Origin: Actinomycetes bacterium | Lineage (GTDB): Bacteria; Actinomycetota; Thermoleophilia; Gaiellales; Gaiellaceae | NCBI GenBank assembly: GCA_030624785.1 | Contig: JAUXJK010000171.1 | Coordinates: 1 to 5,254 of the forward strand | Direction of reading: 5' to 3' | DNA length: 5,254 bases | Shown: positions 1 through 5,096 of the stretch, piece after piece | Layout: each line of letters begins with the position of its first letter | Numbering within the stretch: the first letter of the stretch is position 1 | Made by a program: the position numbers and the translations under genes | The notes under the pieces: generated by a model | What the model was told of the DNA's origin: nothing | What the model saw: only the letters and a program-made list of their open reading frames with translations | The model's database searches: none

Positions 1-1
1 G

Positions 2-1168
2 CGGCTGGCATACATCGACTGCGTCGGCGGTCTCGCTGGAGATATGCTGCTCGCGGCCTTGCTCGACGCTGGCGCTGACGTCGAACTCCTCCAGCAACTG
101 CCTTCGCGCCTCGGGCTCGGCTCGGTCGGGATCAGCGTCACCGAGGTGGAGCGTAGAGGTGTGGCGGCCCTGCATGTTGATGTCATTCCTCCTGACGATC
201 CGCCACCGCGCACTTGGCGGCGGATGCGCGAGCTGATCGACGCTGCCGAGCTTCCCGATCGTGTCAAAGAGCGTGCCGTCGGGGTACTGTTGCTACTCGC
301 GACTGCGGAGGCGAAGCTGCATCGCGTCTCTATCGACGACGTGCACTTCCACGAGATCGGTGGTGTCGACACCCTCGTTGACGTCTGCGGTGCGACGCTC
401 CTACTCGATGAACTCTCCGTGAGTCGTGTCGAGTGTTCGCCGTTGCCCTACTCGCGGGGACTCGTTCGCGCGGCCCACGGCGTATTGCCGGTCCCCGCCC
501 CCGCGACGGTTGAGCTCTTGCGCGGCGCGCAGCTCAAGGGCGTTGGCCACGAAGGTGAGCTCGTGACACCCACCGGCGCCGCTCTTGCCGTGGGTCTCGC
601 TGAGCAGTTCGGGCCCCCACCTCTTCTCACGCTTGATGCGGTCGGCTACGGAGCCGGAACGAGCGACCCACCCGATCGCCCGAACGTCGTGCGCGTTCTC
701 ATCGGCGTGTCCGAGGGTGCGCGAACGGTAGTGAGTCTCGTCGAAACCAACATCGATGATCTCAACCCAGAGCTCGTTCCTGACGCGGCCGAGCGTTGCT
801 TTGCCGAGGGCGCTCTAGACGTCTGGGTGACGCCCGCTCAGATGAAGAAAGGTCGACCCGGCGTCGTGCTGGCGGCGCTGTGCCGCCCGGCCGACGAGAC
901 ACGAATAGCCGGGGCTCTGCTTCGCGAAACTTCGTCGCTTGGTGTGAGGTTCTCCCGCCTTGATCGACTCGAGCTCGATCGTGAGCACCGCGAAGTTAGA
1001 CTGGCTGGCGGGACGGTGCGTATCAAGGTCGGGATCTTGAATGGAGAAGTCGTCAACGTGGCTCCAGAACACGATGATTGCGCCGCACTTGCGCGCCAGA
1101 GCGGCCAGCCGGTCAAGGCGATCTGGGCCCAGGCACTTGCAGCGGCCGACATGAGCGCACGTGGCTAG
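2..1168 (+). CDS. larC: LarC, nickel-pincer cofactor nickel insertase (5' partial)
   Basis: LarC is the CTP-dependent cyclometallase that inserts nickel into the pyridinium dithiocarboxylate nucleotide, the last step in making the NPN cofactor of lactate-racemase-type enzymes in the cytoplasm. The frame is open from the window edge, and residues before the first ATG (position 44) read RLAYIDCVGGLAGDM, matching the conserved LarC N-terminus; the real start therefore lies just outside and position 44 is not the start. Counting from position 2, conserved blocks are HFHEIGGVDTLVD (115-127), TPTGAALA (189-196), GYGAGTSDPPDRPNVVRV (215-232), ETNIDDLNPE (248-257), GALDVWVTPAQMKKGRPG (270-287), ETSSLGVR (309-316) and PEHDDCAALA (355-364). 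The 388 visible residues are close to full length and form one frame, unlike Lactobacillus plantarum, where a programmed frameshift joins LarC1 and LarC2. The His-rich stretch seen in many homologues is missing. The stop overlaps larE. Family assignment is very secure. Confidence 0.96.
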   Translation, partial: RLAYIDCVGGLAGDMLLAALLDAGADVELLQQLPSRLGLGSVGISVTEVERRGVAALHVDVIPPDDPPPRTWRRMRELIDAAELPDRVKERAVGVLLLLATAEAKLHRVSIDDVHFHEIGGVDTLVDVCGATLLLDELSVSRVECSPLPYSRGLVRAAHGVLPVPAPATVELLRGAQLKGVGHEGELVTPTGAALAVGLAEQFGPPPLLTLDAVGYGAGTSDPPDRPNVVRVLIGVSEGARTVVSLVETNIDDLNPELVPDAAERCFAEGALDVWVTPAQMKKGRPGVVLAALCRPADETRIAGALLRETSSLGVRFSRLDRLELDREHREVRLAGGTVRIKVGILNGEVVNVAPEHDDCAALARQSGQPVKAIWAQALAAADMSARG

Positions 1169-1973
1169 TCAGGACGAGCTCAGCTCTCGGATCGCGTCGC
1201 TTGGGAGCGCAATCGTCGCGTTCTCCGGTGGAGTGGATTCATCGGTCGTCGCGGCTCTGGCGGCCCGGGCTCTGGGAGGCCGCGCCCTCGCAGTTACAGC
1301 CGTGTCGCCCGCGCTCGCAACCGGGGAGCTCGACGGAGCGCAGGGCGTTGCCAAGGCCGTTGGGATCGCCCACGAGGTGATCACCACTAGCGAGCTCGCC
1401 CGAGCGCAGTATCGAGCAAACGGCTCCGATCGCTGTTACCACTGCAAGACGGAGTTGTACGAGCAACTCGCTGCGCTCGCGCACTCGCGCGGCTTTCACT
1501 TCGTGCTCTCAGGAGCGAACGCGGACGATCTTGGCGACTGGCGGCCGGGCCTACGCGCGGCCGAAGAACACAATGTCGTTCACCCCTTGATAGAGGCCGG
1601 CATCGGCAAGGAAGAGGTGCGCGAGCTCGCCCGAGAGCTCGGCGTTCCGAGCGCGGAGAAGCCGGCATCACCGTGTCTCGCGTCGCGTGTCCCGCACGGC
1701 ACGCCGGTAGATGCCACGACCCTCGCGCAAATCGATGCCGCGGAGGTCGCGCTGAAGGGTCGAGGGTACGAAGTGCTCCGTGTCCGTCATTTCGGCACGC
1801 GTGCTCGCGTCGAGCTGGGCGAGCGAGAGCTTGCGCGTGCGAGCGACCCCGAGGAACGCGGCCGCGTCGCGGAGCTTGTTCGAAGCGTCGGCTACGCGGA
1901 GGTCGAGGTTGCTGACGAGCCCTTTCGCTCGGGCTCGCTTACCGCGCGGTTTGTCGGTCAGCTTCGACGATGA
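1161..1973 (+). CDS. larE: LarE, ATP-dependent sulfur transferase for NPN cofactor synthesis
   Basis: LarE adenylates a carboxylate of the pyridine nucleotide intermediate and transfers sulfur to it, once for each of the two thiocarboxylates of the NPN cofactor. The 270-residue product has the PP-loop SGGVDSS at 22-28, RCYHCKTELY at 91-100, GANADDLGDWRPG at 118-130 and SPCLASRVPHGTP at 170-182. Cys172 in CLASR corresponds to the sacrificial cysteine of L. plantarum LarE. Cys92 and Cys95 add a CxxC pair, as in LarE proteins that hold a [4Fe-4S] cluster. The start is GTG: the in-frame TGA at 1152-1154 leaves no upstream alternative, and the only Met is residue 1. It overlaps larC by 8 bp with no clear ribosome binding site, so translation is probably coupled to larC. 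Length is normal for the family (about 270) and nothing is truncated. Confidence 0.96.
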   Translation: MASQDELSSRIASLGSAIVAFSGGVDSSVVAALAARALGGRALAVTAVSPALATGELDGAQGVAKAVGIAHEVITTSELARAQYRANGSDRCYHCKTELYEQLAALAHSRGFHFVLSGANADDLGDWRPGLRAAEEHNVVHPLIEAGIGKEEVRELARELGVPSAEKPASPCLASRVPHGTPVDATTLAQIDAAEVALKGRGYEVLRVRHFGTRARVELGERELARASDPEERGRVAELVRSVGYAEVEVADEPFRSGSLTARFVGQLRR

Positions 1974-2182
1974 AGCACAGTGCCGTGTGTTTGCGCATGA
2001 CGGAGCGTCAGACTCTCGACTCCCGTGAGGGCATGGTGGTCGCTGATACTGCTCTCGTGCCCTGGATGATCCGAACCCGCTGCCAGGTGCCACGGGCGCC
2101 TGGTAGTCCGCCACCAACGACCAGTTACACCGTGCCGATGCAAATACCTAAAGCCGCTCCGCCCACCCTGCGACCCCGATGA
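1970..2182 (+). CDS. Possible small coupled ORF between larE and the PLP enzyme gene
   Basis: I do not recognise this 70-residue product. Its ATG (1970-1972) overlaps the larE TGA as ATGA, and its own TGA (2180-2182) overlaps the ATG of the next gene in the same way, so it would bridge the whole gap and translationally couple the operon. Its third codon positions are roughly two-thirds G or C by hand count. The N-terminal half is mixed; the last 31 residues hold 10 prolines and several Arg and Thr, suggesting a disordered tail. There is no signal peptide or membrane segment, and no Shine-Dalgarno sequence. Random high-GC DNA often stays open for 70 codons, so the double ATGA arrangement is the only real support. 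The alternative is a non-coding spacer. Confidence 0.25.
   Translation: MKHSAVCLRMTERQTLDSREGMVVADTALVPWMIRTRCQVPRAPGSPPPTTSYTVPMQIPKAAPPTLRPR
2079..2107 (+). other. RNA hairpin in the larE-PLP enzyme gap
   Basis: The arms ccaggtgcc (2083-2091) and ggcgcctgg (2095-2103) pair over 9 bp, with one G-U and a 3-nt loop. The stem extends outward to 2079/2107 through two further G-U wobbles. No T-run follows, so it is not a canonical intrinsic terminator. It could be an mRNA processing or attenuation structure, or simply high-GC self-pairing. Confidence 0.3.
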
Positions 2183-3312
2183 CGGCCCATGAGCGCTCCC
2201 GGCGACTGCTCGAACCGTGTGTTGGTAGCGACGTAGTCGACGCGCCGACGCCCGTGGCCGTAGTCGATCTGGACCGAGCCGAGGCCAACCTGGCTCGCCT
2301 TCATGGCTACACGCAGGAGCACGAGATCGCTCTGTGGCCTCACACCAAGACGCATAAATCGACGGTATTTGGTCAGCTTCAATTCGACGCTGGCGCGGTC
2401 GGTCTCACGGTTGCCAAGCCAGGGGAAGCCGAGGTGTTCGCCGACGCCGGTCTCGGACCGCTGTTGATGCACTTTCCACCCGTGGGCGAACTCGCATGGC
2501 GACGACTCGCCCGTGTCGCTGGTGAGGTGCCACTGACGGTTGCTCTCGATTCGCACGGCTCGGCGCAGGGACTATCCGGCGCGCTCGCAGCGGCCGGTAC
2601 TCGTGCCGACGTTCTGGTCGAGCTCGATACGGGTCTCGGGCGGACGGGACTCGGCAGCGCAGAGGCCGCGTGTGAGCTTGCCCAAGCAGTCGATTGCCTG
2701 CCGTCGATCGAGATAGTTGGCGTCTCAACGTATCCAGGACACCTTCGGGGATCTCTCGACGATCTGCGACCCGGGCTCGAGGAGATGAACGCGATGATCC
2801 TGGAGGTGCGTGAGGAGTTCGCGAAAGCTGGAGTCTCGTGCGAGCGGATCTCAGGCGGGTCGACCCCGACTCGCTACCTGACCCACGAGACATGCGTCAA
2901 CGAGCTCCGCGCCGGTACGGCGATCTTCTTCGATCGCCAGAGTGCTGCCAGTGAGCCTTCGCTTGGGCTCGAGGCCTGCGCACTGAGCGTGGAGGTGACT
3001 GTGATCTCAACCTCCGTTCCGGGGCGGGTCGCGATCGACGCCGGGAGCAAGACGCTCACAAGTGACCCGCATGTGGACGGTGGGTTCGGTGAGGTCGTCG
3101 GACATCCACACCTGAGCATCATCGCCTTTAACGAGGAGCACGGCTACATCGACACTGCAAGCAGCGACGCTGGTCTCGTGGTTGGGGATCGACTCTCGGT
3201 GATCCCCAACCACGTGTGTGCCTGCGTCAACCTGCACGACTTTGTCCTCGGCGCCCGGGGCGGGACGGTCGAAAAGCTCATCGAAGTCGAGGCCCGCGGC
3301 CTCGTTCGTTAG
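2179..3312 (+). CDS. Fold-type III PLP enzyme, D-threonine aldolase / D-serine dehydratase family
   Basis: The family cleaves or dehydrates D-3-hydroxy amino acids (D-threonine to glycine plus acetaldehyde, D-serine to pyruvate plus ammonia, or D-threo-3-hydroxyaspartate to oxaloacetate) using PLP and a metal ion. The 377-residue protein has an alanine-racemase-like N-terminal barrel with PHTKTHKS at 54-61, where Lys57 is the likely PLP lysine, then DTGLGRTGL at 150-158, YPGH at 185-188 and the phosphate-binding GGSTPT at 226-231. The C-terminal D-serine-dehydratase-like domain has DAGSKTL at 287-293, EEH at 319-321 and IPNHVCACVNLHD at 342-354, with His345 and Cys347 as probable metal ligands. 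The H-x-C form resembles zinc-dependent D-serine dehydratase more than H-x-D manganese aldolases, so the reaction is left open. An in-frame TAA at 2149 limits upstream starts. The chosen ATG has no Shine-Dalgarno sequence but gives a normal N-terminus. Its stop overlaps that of the convergent neighbour. Confidence 0.92.
   Translation: MTAHERSRRLLEPCVGSDVVDAPTPVAVVDLDRAEANLARLHGYTQEHEIALWPHTKTHKSTVFGQLQFDAGAVGLTVAKPGEAEVFADAGLGPLLMHFPPVGELAWRRLARVAGEVPLTVALDSHGSAQGLSGALAAAGTRADVLVELDTGLGRTGLGSAEAACELAQAVDCLPSIEIVGVSTYPGHLRGSLDDLRPGLEEMNAMILEVREEFAKAGVSCERISGGSTPTRYLTHETCVNELRAGTAIFFDRQSAASEPSLGLEACALSVEVTVISTSVPGRVAIDAGSKTLTSDPHVDGGFGEVVGHPHLSIIAFNEEHGYIDTASSDAGLVVGDRLSVIPNHVCACVNLHDFVLGARGGTVEKLIEVEARGLVR
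3177..3214. repeat. 14-bp perfect inverted repeat inside the PLP enzyme gene
   Basis: The arms cgtggttggggatc (3177-3190) and gatccccaaccacg (3201-3214) are exact reverse complements around a 10-nt spacer; an inner G-U could shorten the loop. It lies in codons 333-346 of the PLP enzyme gene, ending at the codons for the metal-ligand segment. No T-run follows on either strand. It is the strongest stem I found in the window and may act as a pause, 3'-end or stability element for either converging transcript. Confidence 0.6.
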
Positions 3313-4559
3313 CGCAACGGCTTCATGTGGGTCAGTGGCTCGTCGTCGGGCAACTGATCCCACGCCAGGGCGTCGTCGGATGAGGGGATGTAGCGCTCAT
3401 CGACGCCGAGCTCCTTGAGGATGATATTTCGGGCGAGTGGGATGCCGGCGGCCTTGTAGAAGGCGAGATGGCGGTTGAAGCCCTGCCGTCCGAAACCGCA
3501 ATCCGACGACAAGCAGAGCTTGTCGGCGGGGATGTACTTCATGGCTCGTCGAACTCGATCGGCGATCACGTCAGGAAAGTCCGCCTGCAGCGTTCGATGG
3601 CTGATCACTCCGACGGCGACCTTCTTGCTCAGCGAATCGGTGTGCGGCTTGAAGAGCGGTAGCTCCTTGAGATCGTTCTCGGTCGCTTCGATCGTCCACA
3701 CGTCGCCCTTGAGTCGCTCGAGGTAGATCTCGATCGAGTTGGCATACGACTCGTCGGAGAAAACCTTCTGCATGTTCGGGTTTCCCCAGCACGTATGGAT
3801 CCAGACCTCGACATCGTCGAGACCTTCGATCTCGCGATTGAAGCAGTCGACCAAGAAGTCGAGGAGCTTGGTTTCTTTCGGGTAGTAACACGCCATGAAG
3901 TGCAGCGTCGGCTCCTCGATCTGGATCACCTTGCAGCCTGCGGCAGCGAGCTGACGCAGCTCTAGGTTCATGGCCTCTGCCATGTCCCAGGTGAGCTGCA
4001 TCTTGTCGTCGAGGTCGTAGTGGTCGGTGTGAGCGTCGAGGAAGAATGCGAGCACCTGAGCCGAGCATGTTCCGAACTTGACTTGCCCGCCGGACTTGGC
4101 TGCTGCTTGCTGGGCTATGCGCCAGATCTTGGCGTACTCGAGGGGATTCTTCGGGTCGTGCTCAACCTTGTCGGTGACCCTGGGCCAGCGCCATGTTTTG
4201 TAGATTGAGTCGAGCATCGTGCCCGTGGGGTAGGAAAGCAGTTCGGAGCGCGTGCTCCTCGTCTGGAGTTCCTCGTGCTCCAGTCCTTTCCAGCGTTGCA
4301 GCGGATAGTGGTGCCACGAGCGGCCGGCGATGTCCTCGTCGAGGTGGTAGTCGCCGGTCGTGAGCAGGTCGAGTCCGCAGCGCAGCTGATCCGAGACGAC
4401 GACGGCATGCGCGTCGGTGAACTGCTCCCGATACCACGGGTTCATCATCGCCGTGTCAAGCGGTCGACCCCACATGTTCTCCGTGTACCAATGCGGCCGC
4501 GGCCACGACCCCGTGACCGTTGCCGGAAGCATCAGATCCTTTGTTGCAGTGAACGCCAT
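3309..4559 (-). CDS. Short MetE-like zinc methyltransferase (cobalamin-independent methionine synthase family)
   Basis: MetE-type C-terminal domains use a zinc-bound thiolate to accept a methyl group, classically turning homocysteine into methionine. This 416-residue protein has one TIM-barrel catalytic domain and lacks the N-terminal half of full-length MetE (about 750 residues). It shows VTGSWPRP at 15-22, IQIEEPTLH at 212-220, IHTCWGNPN at 254-262, IEATEND at 290-296 and SSDCGFGRQG at 351-360. His255, Cys257, Glu291 and Cys354 match the four zinc ligands of E. coli MetE (His641, Cys643, Glu665, Cys726). Glu215 stands where the family normally has Asp in QIDEP, a homocysteine contact. The start at 4559 is preferred to the ATG at 4604 because GGGAGG lies 4 nt upstream and the protein then opens in the usual way. 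It follows the Mo-hydroxylase small subunit on the same strand. Zinc methyltransferase chemistry is secure; methionine synthesis is not shown. Confidence 0.9.
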   Translation of the reverse strand: MAFTATKDLMLPATVTGSWPRPHWYTENMWGRPLDTAMMNPWYREQFTDAHAVVVSDQLRCGLDLLTTGDYHLDEDIAGRSWHHYPLQRWKGLEHEELQTRSTRSELLSYPTGTMLDSIYKTWRWPRVTDKVEHDPKNPLEYAKIWRIAQQAAAKSGGQVKFGTCSAQVLAFFLDAHTDHYDLDDKMQLTWDMAEAMNLELRQLAAAGCKVIQIEEPTLHFMACYYPKETKLLDFLVDCFNREIEGLDDVEVWIHTCWGNPNMQKVFSDESYANSIEIYLERLKGDVWTIEATENDLKELPLFKPHTDSLSKKVAVGVISHRTLQADFPDVIADRVRRAMKYIPADKLCLSSDCGFGRQGFNRHLAFYKAAGIPLARNIILKELGVDERYIPSSDDALAWDQLPDDEPLTHMKPLR

Positions 4560-4563
4560 GTCG

Positions 4564-4569
4564 CCTCCC
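4564..4569 (-). promoter_or_regulatory. Ribosome binding site deciding the MetE-like start
   Basis: On the minus strand GGGAGG is followed by 4 nt (CGAC) and then ATG at 4559-4557. It is the clearest Shine-Dalgarno match in the window and argues against the upstream in-frame ATG at 4604. Confidence 0.75.
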
Positions 4570-4630
4570 GTTGTCTTGATTGCTGGTCGCGCTCCGAGGC
4601 GCAACCCTTGTACACCAACACACTATGGTC

Positions 4631-4648
4631 ATCCGTGTTTTCACGGAT
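4631..4648 (-). other. Hairpin at the 3' end of the [2Fe-2S] subunit gene
   Basis: The arms atccgtg (4631-4637) and cacggat (4642-4648) are perfect 7-bp complements around a TTTT loop (AAAA on the transcript strand), and the structure contains the stop codon at 4643-4641. No T-run follows on the minus strand, so it is a weak terminator candidate. It may be an attenuation or processing element ahead of the MetE-like gene. The rest of the 81-bp gap (4560-4640) shows no promoter I can support. Confidence 0.35.
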
Positions 4649-5096
4649 CGTGCTCCTTCGACGCGCGTTGCACGGCTGCCAGGATGTTCAAGTAGGAGCC
4701 ACAGCGACAAAGGTTTCCGGCGAGAGCTAGTCGGCTCTCGGGATCGGTCGGTTGCGGGTTCTCTTCGAGAAGATGCTTCACCGTGAGGACGAAGCCAGGT
4801 GTGCAGAAGCCACACTGGAACGCGCGGGCGTCGGCGAATGCCGCCACGACTGGATCATCCTCGGCAAGTCCCTCTGCCGTAACTACGTCGCAGCCCGCCG
4901 CCATTGGCGCGAGCTGGATACACGTGGATATCGGGACGCCGTCGACGAGTGCCGTGCAGGCACCGCAGACACCGATCCCACATGTTTCGCGTACAGAGTA
5001 GATCTCACACTGCTGACGCAGGACGCTGAGCAAGCTCGTTGTCGCCGAGGCTTCGATCTCGACGTCGCGCCCGTTGAGGACGAAGCAAATCTTCAT
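4641..5096 (-). CDS. Molybdenum hydroxylase [2Fe-2S] small subunit
   Basis: This is the iron-sulfur subunit of a xanthine dehydrogenase / CO dehydrogenase-type molybdenum hydroxylase. It carries electrons from the molybdopterin centre of the large subunit through two [2Fe-2S] clusters to a flavin subunit or another acceptor. The 151-residue length is typical of stand-alone CoxS-type subunits. The plant-ferredoxin-like cluster is held by Cys39, Cys44, Cys47 and Cys59 (ETCGIGVCGAC, then STC). The second, in the helical C-terminal domain, is held by Cys95, Cys98, Cys130 and Cys132 (QCGFCTPG and NLCRC). All eight ligands are present. After CRC the sequence is GSY rather than the usual TGY, a small departure. 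The ATG overlaps the stop of the large subunit gene as ATGA, indicating translational coupling and one complex. No flavin subunit is visible in this window. The substrate cannot be read from this subunit. Confidence 0.96.
   Translation of the reverse strand: MKICFVLNGRDVEIEASATTSLLSVLRQQCEIYSVRETCGIGVCGACTALVDGVPISTCIQLAPMAAGCDVVTAEGLAEDDPVVAAFADARAFQCGFCTPGFVLTVKHLLEENPQPTDPESRLALAGNLCRCGSYLNILAAVQRASKEHDP

Noticed and set aside
962..980. Near-palindrome gatcga...tcgatc in larC
   Set aside because: Short, inside conserved coding sequence, and typical of Leu-Glu-Arg-Asp codons in GC-rich DNA.
1390..1635. 15-bp direct repeat GCGAGCTCGCCCGAG at 1390-1404 and 1621-1635 in larE
   Set aside because: Both copies encode ELAR inside helices; repeated codon choice for the same short peptide explains it.
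2060..2090. Minus-strand GTTCGGATC resembling a tRNA T-loop
   Set aside because: The flanking bases do not form a T-stem, and no acceptor or anticodon arm can be built around it.
1668..2117. 149-aa minus-strand frame across the end of larE and the gap
   Set aside because: Most of it is antisense to conserved larE sequence; it has Arg/Ser-rich composition and no recognisable motif.
2125..2152. Possible promoter TTACAC...TACCTA before the PLP enzyme gene
   Set aside because: Spacing of 14 bp and poor -10 match; not supportable as a promoter.
3571..4068. 165-aa minus-strand frame within the MetE-like gene
   Set aside because: Out-of-frame shadow of a protein with clear zinc-site motifs; Arg-rich composition typical of shifted GC-rich frames.
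4560..4604. Upstream ATG at 4604 as the MetE-like start
   Set aside because: The 15 extra residues are unlike the family N-terminus, and GGGAGG sits 4 nt before the ATG at 4559.
4275..4730. 151-aa plus-strand frame across the MetE-like/[2Fe-2S] junction
   Set aside because: Antisense to two recognised genes, with no family motif or supporting ribosome binding site.
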